64,000 nt of DNA from Puniceicoccaceae bacterium 5H (GCA_009772895.1 WOUP01000002.1:372001-436000); one strand, 5' to 3'; counted from the stretch's first letter, positions 54,471 to 64,000 are shown. Notes: generated by a model not told the origin, from the sequence alone. Made by a program: numbers and translations.

Positions 54471-56585
54471 TTAGTCCTTCTCAATCTGAGTCTGCGTCGT
54501 CATCGCGCTGGGGGTAGCTTCGGCGAGGTTTAACCCTATCTTGGGCAAACGGATGCAAAAGCGCGTGCCGGAGTCAGGGGCGCTGCGGACGAGGAGTTGT
54601 CCCTCGTTGCGCGCGACGAACTCACGGCAGATGAGCAAGCCCAGGCCGCTGCCTCTTTCGCCCCGGGTGCCGGAGGCGGAGGTAATGCGCTCACGCCGGA
54701 GCAGGTTTTCGGCGTCTCGCTGCTCCATGCCGACCCCTTCGTCGATGATCTCGAGGTCGTGGTATGTCTCGCCGTTCTGTTCCTTCAGGTGGATGACACC
54801 ATCCTGATGGCTGAATTTGATCGCATTGCCGATCAGGTTGCGGAAGACGGTCTGCAGCATGTGCGGGTCGGCGAACACCACCGTTTCCGGCCGGATTTCC
54901 GAAACGACGCGGATGTGCTTGTGCTGCAGGGCCGGCTGCAGCAGGTCGAGCGTCGCCTGCACCAGCGCGGCCGGGTGGACGAAGTCGGGCCGGTAGGGGA
55001 TGTCGTTGGTCTGGGTGCGGGCCCAGTCGAGCAGGTTGTTGAGCAGCAGGGAGGCCTCCTGTGCGCTGCGCTGGATCAGCTGCGCGCGGTGACGGCGCTC
55101 TTCGGGGGCCGAGGTCGCGTCTTCTCGCTCCATGATCTCGGCCAGGCTCTCCATCGCGTAGAGCGGGTTGCGCAAGTCGTGGCCCACGATGGAGAAAATG
55201 CGGTCCTTGGTGTGGTTGAGGCGCTTCAGGTCGCGCGCCTGCTGCTCGATCTGTGCCTTCTGGGCCAGCGTTTCAGCCTGGCGCTCCGTCAGGTTGGCGT
55301 TGACCCGCTCGAGTTGCTCGGCCTGTTTCGCGATCTGCCCGCGCTGGGCGGCCAAGGTGCGGTTGTAGCGCTGCAGGCGCCGACGGCTCCAGTAGACAAA
55401 GCCAGAAAAGCCGAGCAGCAGGATGATGCCGAGGATCAGGCCGCGCCGCACGTTGGCACGCAGTTGCGCCTTCTCGCGTTCGCTCTCGAGCAGTTCCTGC
55501 AGGTTTTCCGCATCCCGGATGATCTCGGTCGTATTGGCGTAAAAGGCATCCCAGTCGTCTGCGCTCTCGAGGTCGAAATTGATCTCCTCTGCCAGTTCCT
55601 CGGCCCGGCGGGTGTAGACGAAGGCCTCGTCGAGCGAGCCGAGGTCGCGGTGCATGAACGCCGCAATGAGGTAGATGTAAGCGAGGTCCGACCAGCGTTC
55701 TTCCGCCCGGTAATAGGCTTCGGCCGTATCGAGGTAGCGATGCGCCTGTTCGGCGCGGCCCGCTTCGGCCAGCCCGAGCAACATGTCGGCAAAATCGTTC
55801 TCCTCCGCGTGCAGGATGGCCTCGATTTCCTCCTGCCGAAAGGGGCGCTCCCACGGGTTGTTCTTGAGGTAAAACAGGTTGAGGTGGAAATCGAAGAGGG
55901 TCGGCGGCACGCTGCGCAGATTGTTGTTGGAGATGTCGAGGTCGCGCAGGTTTTCGAGCCGCCCGATGTCGGGCCACAATTCGGTCAGCTGGTTGGAGCC
56001 GATGATCAGCTCCCCCAGCTGCGTGATTTGCAGGATGGAGTTGGGCAGTTCCGTCAACTGGTTGCGCTCCACCTTCAACTCTTCCAGTTCCTGCAGCTGG
56101 CCGATGGAATCCGGAATGCGCGTCAGCCGATTTTCGTTCAATTCGATCTCCGTCAGCTGGTGCAACTGGCTGATCGCGGATGGCAGCGCGCGGATGCGGT
56201 TGCGCGAGGCCTCGAGCTCCGAAAGCGTGGTGATGGTAAAGAGCTCCGACGGTAGGGCCTCCAGCACGTTGTCGTTGAGCTCCAACTCCACCAGCTTGTC
56301 CAGTCGGGCGATTTCCGGCGGGATTTCCGGGATGTGATTGTGGTTGAGCAGCAGCACGCGCAGGTGGGGCAGCCGGGTCACCTCCAGCGGAAAGTGGTCG
56401 AGTTCCTGTCGCGAGAGGTCGAGCTTGTAGACGTGTTCGGGCTCCGCCAGCGCCTCCTGCAGGTCGAAGTGCCAGATGGCGTTCTTGAGGTCTTCCTTGG
56501 AGAGGCTCGTGTTTTCCTCGGCCCACAGGCCGGAAGCGGTGCAACCCAGGCAAAGCAGCAGGAGAATCAGCGGAGCGAGGCGCAT
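54471..56585 (-). CDS. Leucine-rich-repeat / TPR sensor histidine kinase
   Basis: Signal sequence; LRRs such as LPHLRVLLLNHNHIPEIPPEIARLDKLVELELNDNVLEALP; TM LILGIILLLGFSGFVYW; H-box IVGHDLRNPLYAMESL; N/G boxes NLIGNAIKFSH, GSGLGLLICREFV. Confidence 0.9.
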   Translation of the reverse strand: MRLAPLILLLLCLGCTASGLWAEENTSLSKEDLKNAIWHFDLQEALAEPEHVYKLDLSRQELDHFPLEVTRLPHLRVLLLNHNHIPEIPPEIARLDKLVELELNDNVLEALPSELFTITTLSELEASRNRIRALPSAISQLHQLTEIELNENRLTRIPDSIGQLQELEELKVERNQLTELPNSILQITQLGELIIGSNQLTELWPDIGRLENLRDLDISNNNLRSVPPTLFDFHLNLFYLKNNPWERPFRQEEIEAILHAEENDFADMLLGLAEAGRAEQAHRYLDTAEAYYRAEERWSDLAYIYLIAAFMHRDLGSLDEAFVYTRRAEELAEEINFDLESADDWDAFYANTTEIIRDAENLQELLESEREKAQLRANVRRGLILGIILLLGFSGFVYWSRRRLQRYNRTLAAQRGQIAKQAEQLERVNANLTERQAETLAQKAQIEQQARDLKRLNHTKDRIFSIVGHDLRNPLYAMESLAEIMEREDATSAPEERRHRAQLIQRSAQEASLLLNNLLDWARTQTNDIPYRPDFVHPAALVQATLDLLQPALQHKHIRVVSEIRPETVVFADPHMLQTVFRNLIGNAIKFSHQDGVIHLKEQNGETYHDLEIIDEGVGMEQRDAENLLRRERITSASGTRGERGSGLGLLICREFVARNEGQLLVRSAPDSGTRFCIRLPKIGLNLAEATPSAMTTQTQIEKD

Positions 56586-56658
56586 GGTGAAAACGCTATT
56601 TTAGCAGTTCGGGGGCGATGGGCGGGTGACGTTTCGGTGACTTTCGTTGCGAAAAAGA

Positions 56659-56684
56659 AACCCGCACCGAGTGAGGTGCGGGTT
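56659..56684 (-). terminator. Rho-independent terminator for the phytase gene
   Basis: AACCCGCACC-gagtga-GGTGCGGGTT; minus strand continues TCTTTTTC. Confidence 0.8.
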
Positions 56685-56690
56685 GAAGGT

Positions 56691-59147
56691 TTAGCGGCGC
56701 ATGGGGTGCCGTGGATCGTAGCCTGTATCGACCTCGAGCCCCAACGCTTGGGCTACGGCGGGCCAGGGGACCCACTTGAAGTTCGTCGCGTAGTCGTCGG
56801 GGCCGGCGCCCCGATCCTGACCGTCGTGCACAATCAGCGCACCCTGCGGGAACAGCGGCCCCAGCGGCCGGTTGGTGACGTCCAGCCCGTCGCAGTCCTG
56901 GCTGCCGTCGATGCCCTCGCCGTTGGCCACCACCGCAAAGGCGCCGAGGAAGCCGTGGCTCACGCGATCGTAGACGCCGAAGGTGTTGCTGCCCTGGCTG
57001 GAGACGATCACATAGCCCTCGCCGTCGCTGAGGTAGTAGAGCGTGATGCCCTCGATATCTTCGCGCAGGTTGTCTTCGCCTGCGGCGGCGAGGAAGTCCG
57101 CTTCGGTCAGGGTGGTGACGCCCTCCGTGGGTTCGGCGTCGGCTACGTAGACGGCGACCGGTTCCTGGCTGATGTAGATTTGCGCCCGCTCTTGATCGAC
57201 CACGAGGCCTTCGGCGTGCTCGTCGGGTTGACCACCCGCCAGCACGATCTCGCGCACCAGAGCGTAGCCGACCTTGCCGTTGTGGGCCTGCAGACGGGCC
57301 TGGGCGACCTTGTTGGTGCCATTTTGGGTGGCGAAGGCGTAGAAGGTGCCGTCGACGGGGCTCTGATAAGCTGCACAGCCGTAAGCCGTGTCCTCGCCCG
57401 CTTCGCCGCCGAAGATCTTCGGCGCGGTGCGGTCGGTCACATCCACGAGGTAAGGCGCCTCCGGCTGGATACGGTAGAAGTGGAAGCGGTCGCTGTCGCG
57501 GTCGGTGAAGACCGCCAGATCGACCGGCTCTCCCTGCAGCGGAAAGCCGTAGATCACATCCACGTTGTTGTAGCGGATGTCGCCCGGCTGGGCATCGCGC
57601 AAAGTTTTACCGCGCACGTCGTAGACCGAGAAGCCGGCCTCCTTTTGCGTGGCGATGACCAGGCTGCGGCTCGGATCGGTCGGGTGGTGCCAGAAGGCCG
57701 GGTCGTCGGCATCCGGTGGCGAATAGACGGTGCGGTCCGTTTCGACGACGGGTTCGACGAGGGCTGAAGCCAGCTCTGCCACGTTGATGCTGCCCGGCGT
57801 GACATAGGCGCCGGTGGGCACGCCCTTGGAGCGCCCCGGCACGTAGTGCTGCTGGTCGTCGAGACTGCCGTAGGTCCAGGAATCCGGGCTCGTCAGGCGG
57901 TTGTCGCGATAGCGGGTCACGGCCTCGATCGGGTAACGCACGACAAAGCGTTCGTCGGCCTGCACCGTTACCATGTTGCCTTGCGACCAGGCCAGACGGT
58001 CCATTTCCTCCACGTCTTCGGGCAACACCAGCAGATTGTCGCGCACCGCCATGTCCTGTCGCTTCAGGGCGCGCTCCGGGCTGTAGACGAGGTGCAGGTC
58101 GGCCATTTCGGCGGCGGAAAAAACGCGGTGCAGATCCGGACGCAAGCGGCCGGCTGAGGTGTAAAAGAGGCCGTCGATATCCGCCTCGTTGCCGCTCAGG
58201 TCGGCCACCAGCACGACTTCGCGGTCTGCGACGCCCACCAGCTGCACGCCGTCGAGCGATTGACCCGGGCGGCTGAGGATCTCGAAAAACGCCTCCCCGT
58301 CTTCCGGGCTGGCGGCTTCGTTCAGCAGGGCAAAGGGCGCGTAGGCAAAGTTCGGGTGGCCCGGCGTCACGCGCGCATTGGGCGGTAGATTGACGCTGGC
58401 GGCGTTGGGATTGTAGCGGTTGCTGTAGGGCAGCTGCTCGGCAGAGAGGCCGGTTTCGGTCAAGTCGCCGTTGGCCCAGGCCGCGAGCTCGTTGGCGCCC
58501 ATCCGGCCGCGCATACGGCTGGCGGCGTCGGGCGAACTGGCGGTCTGGCTGAGCACGACCGAGGTGTAGACCGTGCCGGCGCCGTCATCGAGCCAGCCGA
58601 CGCTATCGATCACCTGGGCGCCGACGGGTAGATCCAGCTGGCCATCGTCTTGGGGGTCGAGATCACGACCGCTTTGCAGCGCGAGCTGACGGCCCTGCAC
58701 GAGCAGGAAGGTCACCGCATCGTGTTCGATCAAGCCGTCCGGGTGCGAATCGCCCGTATAGGTGCGGAGCCCGGGCAGCTCGAGGATCGCAGTTTCGCGG
58801 GCGGCATCGGCGTATTGGCCCGGCCCGCGCACCAGCAACAGGCCGTTTTCGCCCAGCTGCTGTCCGCTCAGGTCCAGCGCCAGATCGACGGTACCGGGGT
58901 TGTCGCCGTCATCGCCGTCGATTACCAGCAGCCAGGCGTCTTCGATCGTGCTGCCCGGGGTGCCGATCAGCTCGATGAACTGTTGGGCGTGCAGGTCTTC
59001 CGGGATGTTGGCCTTGATCTCGTTCAGCCGGAGCCGGGTATCTGCCGTGGGGCCTGCCTGGGCGGCGGGGGAGGGGCTTTGGCAGGCGCAAAGGGCGCAA
59101 CCGAGGGCGCCGGCGGTGAGCCAGGTCTGCCAGGAAAAGTCTCTCAT
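56691..59147 (-). CDS. Beta-propeller (3-)phytase with long N-terminal extension, lipoprotein-like
   Basis: C-terminal half DDPAFWHHPTDPSRSLVIATQKEAGFSVYD, NNVDVIYGFPLQGEPVDLAV, DIEGITLYYLSDGEGYVIVSSQGSNTFGVYDR, NFKWVPWPAVAQALG...DPRHPM; N-term lipobox-like ALCACQS. Confidence 0.9.
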   Translation of the reverse strand: MRDFSWQTWLTAGALGCALCACQSPSPAAQAGPTADTRLRLNEIKANIPEDLHAQQFIELIGTPGSTIEDAWLLVIDGDDGDNPGTVDLALDLSGQQLGENGLLLVRGPGQYADAARETAILELPGLRTYTGDSHPDGLIEHDAVTFLLVQGRQLALQSGRDLDPQDDGQLDLPVGAQVIDSVGWLDDGAGTVYTSVVLSQTASSPDAASRMRGRMGANELAAWANGDLTETGLSAEQLPYSNRYNPNAASVNLPPNARVTPGHPNFAYAPFALLNEAASPEDGEAFFEILSRPGQSLDGVQLVGVADREVVLVADLSGNEADIDGLFYTSAGRLRPDLHRVFSAAEMADLHLVYSPERALKRQDMAVRDNLLVLPEDVEEMDRLAWSQGNMVTVQADERFVVRYPIEAVTRYRDNRLTSPDSWTYGSLDDQQHYVPGRSKGVPTGAYVTPGSINVAELASALVEPVVETDRTVYSPPDADDPAFWHHPTDPSRSLVIATQKEAGFSVYDVRGKTLRDAQPGDIRYNNVDVIYGFPLQGEPVDLAVFTDRDSDRFHFYRIQPEAPYLVDVTDRTAPKIFGGEAGEDTAYGCAAYQSPVDGTFYAFATQNGTNKVAQARLQAHNGKVGYALVREIVLAGGQPDEHAEGLVVDQERAQIYISQEPVAVYVADAEPTEGVTTLTEADFLAAAGEDNLREDIEGITLYYLSDGEGYVIVSSQGSNTFGVYDRVSHGFLGAFAVVANGEGIDGSQDCDGLDVTNRPLGPLFPQGALIVHDGQDRGAGPDDYATNFKWVPWPAVAQALGLEVDTGYDPRHPMRR

Positions 59148-59250
59148 CGTTCTATAATAGGGAAAAGGGTGAAGGATCGGGCCGCAACAGGTTTGGACTG
59201 GCGCGACCCGAAAGGGGTGGGTCTGGACTCGCGGAGTCCGGACATGGTTG

Positions 59251-62097
59251 CTATAGGCTCCACTTCAGGCCTACGACCGCCGACCAGCCATATTCCTCGA
59301 ACTGCGAGAGGCGGCCCGATTGGCCCCAATAGGCCTTGAACGGCTCGTTGGTGATGTTGATCAGGTCGGCGAAGACCGTCCAGTTGTGGGCGAAGGTGTA
59401 GGAGGTGCTCAGGTCGACCTGGATGTGGCTGTCTACGTAGCGGTCTTCCGATGGGCTGCCGCCGACCTCGTCGAGGTAGTCGTCCCGGTAGGTGCCGGAG
59501 AGGCGCACAAAGAAGTTGTTGTAGTCGTAGGACAGCGCCAGGTTGCCGATCACGTCGGACTGCTTGACGAAGGGCAGGTCTCGGCCGGCATCGTCCGCGC
59601 TTTCACCGAGCACGGAAGCTTCGCTGTCCGTCAGCGTCAGGTTGGCGAGCAGGTTGAAGCCTTCGACCGGCAGGAAGGTCAGTTGCTGCTGGTAGGCCAG
59701 CTCGACGCCCATGATGTCGCCCGAATCGCCGTTGCGGAAGGTGGTCAGGTCGCCGAGCACGTTGCCGTCGTTGTCGACGACCCCGTCCTGGATCTCCTGG
59801 GTGTAGATAAAGCTGTCCACGTCCTTGTAAAAGGCGGCGATGGAGACGACGCCTACGTTCTCGAAGTAGTATTCGAGTGAGGCGTCCCAGTTCATCGCTT
59901 CATACGGGTCGAGCATCGGGTTGCCGCGCTCCTGGTCGCCGTCTTCGTCGACGATGCCCGGTGAGAGCTGCTCGAAATTGGGACGGGAGATGGTGTTGGT
60001 CCACGAAGCGCGCGCGATGAAGTTATCGTTGATCGCGTAGCGCAGGTGGATGCCCGGCATGAAGTTGGTGTAGTCGTTGTCGAACTCGTTGGGCGAAACG
60101 CGTTCGGCCTCGTCGTCGTAGAGGTAGCCCGCGGTCTCGAACTCGGTGTGCTCTACGCGTGCCCCGGCGATCACCAGCAGGCGGTCGAAGGTTGCGCCGC
60201 CCATCAGGTAGGCCGCCGACACCGTCTCATTGGCGTCGTAGTCCTCGACGTAGGAATCCTCGAGGTCTTCCTCCATCGCAAACGCATCCTGGTTGGCGCG
60301 GAAGTAGTCGCGGAGGTTTTCGCGCACGTAGGGCAGGTTGGAGTCGTAGGGGTCGCGCACATCCCCGTTGACGAAGCCTGCGAGCGTGTCGATCGCCTCG
60401 GGGTTGTCGTCCGATTTGCGGACGGACACGTCGTTCTCCTTGTCCTTGCGCCGCACGAGGCCGCCCGTCTTTACGTAGCTTTCATACGTGTTGTCGAAGT
60501 CGTAGCGCAGGTTCAGCTCGGCGGTGTGATTGGTTTCCTCCACCAGCTGATCGGCGTCTTCGATTTCGTCGAACTCGTAGCTGCCCGCATCGTAAGGGTC
60601 GATGTCGCTGTCCGGGCCGACGAACGCCAGACGCATGGTGTCGTTCTGCGTGCCGGTGAAGCGGAAGTCCGGATTCACGAGGTAGGCCTGATAGTCCCCG
60701 TCGGTCGGGTCGGTGTGGTTGGCGTCCTCGATCAGCTCAAACTTGGTCTCGAAATCGTAGGGCGTGTCTTCCTTGGCGTAGGAGACGCCCAGCTTGTAAT
60801 CCAGCGTGAGGTTGTCCCAGATGTTCTGGCCACCGAGCGATACGGCGTAGATCGACATCGTTTCCTCGCGGTCCTTGAGCTCGCGGCCCAGGGCGACGTT
60901 TTCGGCGGTAAAGGCGTTGTCGCCGATTTCGCGGTAGGAGGTGATGTCGCCTTCGTCCTCGTTTTCGTCTTCCCACTCTTCGCCAAAGCTGAGCACGCCC
61001 GCGTGGCGGATCTCCGTATCGGTGTAGTCGCTGAAGTTACCGCGCACGTAATACTGGGCGGTATCGGTCGGACGGTATTCGAGGTTGAAGCTGAAGCCGC
61101 GGCGCTCCCGCTTCAGGTTGTATTCGCGCAGTTCGATCGTGTCGGTCTGGACCCAGTGCTCCGCACCGTCTTCGCCCTCCATGAGCTCCCACGGGTCGGC
61201 TTCCATGTTGTCGGAGCCAAACTTGCGCTCGGACCAGACGGCGGAGAGCGCGAGGCCCCAGTGTTGGTCTTCGCCGAGCAAGTCGGAATAAAAGGCGGAG
61301 GTCTTGTAACCCCATTCCTCGGTCAGGTTGGAATAGAGGCCGGCGGCGTAGAGGGAGGCAAAACGCTCGTCGCGGTCGAAGGCGCTGGGCGAGACGAGGT
61401 TGATGTGACCGCCGATGGAGTCTCCCGGCTGGTCGGGCAGCACGGCCTTCGTCACCTCCATGGAGGAGAGCGTCTCGGTGGGGATGGTGTCGAGCAGGGT
61501 CTCGCGCTCGGAAGCCCCCGGGGTCGGCACGGCGATGCCGTCGATCGAAACGCTATTGAGCTCCGGGTTGATGCCGCGGATCACGATGAAGCGGCCTTCG
61601 CCCTGGTCGCGTTCGACCGAGACGCCCGGCAGGCGGGCGAGGGCTTCGGCGGCGTTTTCATCCGGGAATTTGCCGATGGCGTCGGAGGCGACGATGTTGC
61701 GCAGGTTTTCCGACGCGCGCTGCTGGTTGAGCGCGCGGGCGGAGCCGATCACGGTGCCTTGCACTACAAATTGATCGAGCTCGTAGATTTCGAGCGTGAT
61801 GGTCTCCTCGACGGAAGTCGTCTCGCCGTCGCGGATCTGCACGTCTTCGGTCACGGGATTGGAGCCCAGGTAGTCGAAATGCAGGGTATGGGAGCCGGAG
61901 GGCAGGTCGAAGCGGAAGCGGCCGCTGCGGTCGGTCGTCGTGGCGGCGACGCCGGGCACGGAGACCTTCACGCCTTCGAGGCTCAGACCGTTTTGCGCGT
62001 CGCGGACGACACCCGACACGGTGCCGTCAGCCCACAGCGAGGAGCTGCCGAGCAGGAGGGCGAGCGTGCCCAAAGGAAGCAAAGCGTTACGTTTCAT
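59251..62097 (-). CDS. TonB-dependent receptor (CarboxypepD_reg-like N-terminus)
   Basis: MKRNALLPLGTLALLLGSSSLWADGTVSGVVRDAQNGLSLEGVKVSV; plug DAIGKFPDENAAEALARLPGVSVERDQGEGRFIVIRGINPELNSVSIDG; ends ...EYGWSAVVGLKWSL. Confidence 0.93.
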   Translation of the reverse strand: MKRNALLPLGTLALLLGSSSLWADGTVSGVVRDAQNGLSLEGVKVSVPGVAATTTDRSGRFRFDLPSGSHTLHFDYLGSNPVTEDVQIRDGETTSVEETITLEIYELDQFVVQGTVIGSARALNQQRASENLRNIVASDAIGKFPDENAAEALARLPGVSVERDQGEGRFIVIRGINPELNSVSIDGIAVPTPGASERETLLDTIPTETLSSMEVTKAVLPDQPGDSIGGHINLVSPSAFDRDERFASLYAAGLYSNLTEEWGYKTSAFYSDLLGEDQHWGLALSAVWSERKFGSDNMEADPWELMEGEDGAEHWVQTDTIELREYNLKRERRGFSFNLEYRPTDTAQYYVRGNFSDYTDTEIRHAGVLSFGEEWEDENEDEGDITSYREIGDNAFTAENVALGRELKDREETMSIYAVSLGGQNIWDNLTLDYKLGVSYAKEDTPYDFETKFELIEDANHTDPTDGDYQAYLVNPDFRFTGTQNDTMRLAFVGPDSDIDPYDAGSYEFDEIEDADQLVEETNHTAELNLRYDFDNTYESYVKTGGLVRRKDKENDVSVRKSDDNPEAIDTLAGFVNGDVRDPYDSNLPYVRENLRDYFRANQDAFAMEEDLEDSYVEDYDANETVSAAYLMGGATFDRLLVIAGARVEHTEFETAGYLYDDEAERVSPNEFDNDYTNFMPGIHLRYAINDNFIARASWTNTISRPNFEQLSPGIVDEDGDQERGNPMLDPYEAMNWDASLEYYFENVGVVSIAAFYKDVDSFIYTQEIQDGVVDNDGNVLGDLTTFRNGDSGDIMGVELAYQQQLTFLPVEGFNLLANLTLTDSEASVLGESADDAGRDLPFVKQSDVIGNLALSYDYNNFFVRLSGTYRDDYLDEVGGSPSEDRYVDSHIQVDLSTSYTFAHNWTVFADLINITNEPFKAYWGQSGRLSQFEEYGWSAVVGLKWSL

Positions 62098-62155
62098 GTC
62101 AGTTAAGCAGGATTGGGATCTGGAAGAGGCTTGTTCTCGTTCTGCTTCCTGTAGG

Positions 62156-62170
62156 GCACCGGGCGTGCCA
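62156..62170 (-). promoter_or_regulatory. Sigma-54-type promoter upstream of the TonB-dependent receptor/phytase genes
   Basis: Minus strand TGGCACG-CCCG-GTGC: -24 TGGCACG perfect, -12 GC at exact spacing (consensus TGGCACG-N4-TTGC). Confidence 0.7.
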
Positions 62171-62269
62171 GCGACGGTTTTGTGACGGGCTAAGTGCTTA
62201 TGGACAAAATGCTTAACGCACTGGTTACGGTTGTGTAAAACGATTCCGCTCAACCAGTGAACGGTCAGC

Positions 62270-62286
62270 CGGTCAAAAATTGACCG
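62270..62286. promoter_or_regulatory. Palindromic operator/UAS candidate
   Basis: CGGTCAA-AAA-TTGACCG perfect inverted repeat, plus extra half-site CGGTCA at 62262-62267. Confidence 0.55.
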
Positions 62287-62320
62287 CTTTAGGATTGCAG
62301 ACCCTGGAATCGGTTATCGA

Positions 62321-63784
62321 ATGAGCAGTATGTCCGGTCGCGTGTTGATCATCGAAGATCGCGAAGACTTTTCCCTGACGTATCAGCGCATGCTGTTGAC
62401 GCAGGGGTGGGATAGTCGCGTCTTCGCCTCCGCCCATTTGGCGCTCGAGCACTTGCGTGCCGAGGCGGGCGACTACGACTGCATCATCAGCGATTATCAG
62501 CTGCCGGATATCGACGGGTTGACGCTGTTGCGCATCCTGCAGAAGGAGTTTGCCGCGTTGCCGGTGGTGCTGATTACCGGCCACGGCAGCGTGCAGACGG
62601 CGATTGAGGCCATGAAGCACGGCGCCTACGATTACCTGGAGAAGCCGGTGGAGCGGGAAGTCTTCCTGAAGGTCATCGGCCAGGCCCTCGCGCTCAAGCG
62701 GCGCTCGGTCGATGCGGTCTCCGTGCAGGCGGCGAAGGAAGCCGGGCCGTTGATGGTCGGGCGTTCGCGCGCGATGATCACGGTTTACAAAGAGATCGGT
62801 CGGGTAGCCCAGTTTGCCGCTCCGGTCCTGATTCAGGGCGAGACCGGCACGGGCAAAGACCTCGTGGCGACCGCCATCCACCTCAACAGCCCGCGCCAAA
62901 ATCGGCCCTTTCGCGCCATCAACTGCTCGGCCATCCCCGAGAACCTGCTCGAGAGCGAGTTGTTCGGGCACGAAAAGGGCGCGTTTACCGGTGCGCACGC
63001 CACGCGCAAGGGCCTGTTCGAAGCGACGGACCAGGGCACGCTCTTGCTCGATGAGATCGGCGACATGCCGCTGTCGCTGCAGGCCAAGCTCTTGCGCGTG
63101 CTGCAGAGCAACGTCGTCCAGCGCGTGGGCGGGCAGGAAGACATCCACGTCAACGTGCGCGTGGTGGCGGCGACCCACCGGAATCTGCACGAGATGATCG
63201 CACGCCAGAGCTTTCGCGAAGACCTCTACCACCGCCTGGCTGCAGCCGAGGTGCGGCTGCCGGCCTTGCGGGAGCGACCGGAGGACATCCCGCTGCTGGT
63301 GCACTATTTCTTGCAGCAATACGCGCGCGAGTTGGGCATGGAGAAGGCGACCATCGCGCAGGAGGCAATCGACTACATTCAGGCGCAGCATTGGCCGGGC
63401 AATGTGCGCGAGCTGCAAAATACGCTGCGCAAGGCCCTGATGCAGGCCCGCAACCTCTGCATAACCCAGGATCACGTGGCGGCTTCACTGGAGCATCCGG
63501 GGCCGGGCCCGGAGGAAGCGGGGGGCGATGTGCGAAGTGAGGTAGCCGTGGATGCGTCACCGGTCGACGGCCAGACGGCGTTGAGTCATTGGGTGGAGGG
63601 GGCGCTGCAGGAGGTGGACCTGGAGCACGAGACGTTGCTGCGCGAAAAGCTGTTGCGGCAACTGGACCGCGAACTCTACCCGAAACTGCTCGAGCGGCTG
63701 GACGACAACCGGACCAGGGCCGCGCACGTCCTCGGCATTACGCGCAACACCTTCCGCAAGCGTCTGGGCGAGCTGGAGGCCTAG
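62321..63784 (+). CDS. Sigma-54-dependent NtrC-family response regulator
   Basis: Receiver [15 protein letters not shown]...[13 protein letters not shown]+ [43 protein letters not shown]; Fis-like HTH C-term. Confidence 0.94.
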   Translation: MSSMSGRVLIIEDREDFSLTYQRMLLTQGWDSRVFASAHLALEHLRAEAGDYDCIISDYQLPDIDGLTLLRILQKEFAALPVVLITGHGSVQTAIEAMKHGAYDYLEKPVEREVFLKVIGQALALKRRSVDAVSVQAAKEAGPLMVGRSRAMITVYKEIGRVAQFAAPVLIQGETGTGKDLVATAIHLNSPRQNRPFRAINCSAIPENLLESELFGHEKGAFTGAHATRKGLFEATDQGTLLLDEIGDMPLSLQAKLLRVLQSNVVQRVGGQEDIHVNVRVVAATHRNLHEMIARQSFREDLYHRLAAAEVRLPALRERPEDIPLLVHYFLQQYARELGMEKATIAQEAIDYIQAQHWPGNVRELQNTLRKALMQARNLCITQDHVAASLEHPGPGPEEAGGDVRSEVAVDASPVDGQTALSHWVEGALQEVDLEHETLLREKLLRQLDRELYPKLLERLDDNRTRAAHVLGITRNTFRKRLGELEA

Positions 63785-63793
63785 GCCCGCGCG

Positions 63794-64000
63794 CTACATG
63801 TAGCGCTGCTTCATCTCGTCGTAGGGGAAGTGCTTGCCGGGGCAGAGGGTATGGGCGCGGTCGACCCACTTGTGCACCGTGAATTTGCAGTCCGGCGACA
63901 CCTGGCCTTCGCGCAGGTAGTCGACCAGTTGCAGAAAGGAGGCGTGTTGCCGGTCGGTCGGACGGTGGTTCTCGAAATTGCCCACCATGCAGATACCGAT
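63794..64000 (-). CDS. N-acetylmuramoyl-L-alanine amidase/PGRP-like, C-terminal fragment
   Basis: GICMVGNFENHRPTDRQHASFLQLVDYLREG...FTVHKWVDRAHTLCPGKHFPYDEMKQRYM; runs off the window. Confidence 0.75.
   Translation of the reverse strand: MGICMVGNFENHRPTDRQHASFLQLVDYLREGQVSPDCKFTVHKWVDRAHTLCPGKHFPYDEMKQRYM

Noticed and set aside
60046-62106. 686-aa plus-strand ORF opposite the TonB-dependent receptor
   Set aside because: Antisense shadow of a clear TonB receptor gene; no recognisable motif

Overview
A GC-rich bacterial chromosome window with dense genes on both strands. The lineage is probably Verrucomicrobia/Opitutae-like; this is inferred from PEP-CTERM-type proteins and gene content and was not verified. 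Main blocks: (1) a split phosphotransacetylase locus (1-1390); (2) murJ, a VOC protein and a secreted beta-helix protein (2251-6163); (3) an aryl-polyene/xanthomonadin-like biosynthetic locus (about 6.2-22.9 kb) with ketosynthases, a chain-length factor, two ACPs, an AMP-ligase, MMPL exporter, LolA-like protein, glycosyltransferase, two acyltransferases, a FkbO/Hyg5/XanB2-type chorismatase candidate and two WxWxIP flavoproteins; (4) two tandem PEP-CTERM-like proteins and an alkaline-phosphatase/TPR protein; (5) a flavoprotein-DUF1365-Cfa operon; (6) housekeeping genes (tyrS, peroxiredoxin, acnA, STAS/SpoIIE, trpB, a VapBC-like pair, YicC, lpdA); (7) a chemotaxis operon (45.1-54.1 kb) that starts with a large coiled-coil protein carrying a CheZ-like DxxxQ motif; (8) an LRR-TPR histidine kinase; (9) a beta-propeller phytase plus TonB-receptor locus with a near-consensus sigma-54 promoter, divergent from an NtrC-family activator. 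A modular paired-hairpin repeat with compensatory stem changes lies at 44808-45069, and a truncated copy lies at 9548-9582. No tRNA, rRNA, CRISPR array or intact transposase was recognised. All calls come from reading the sequence; no database search was run.
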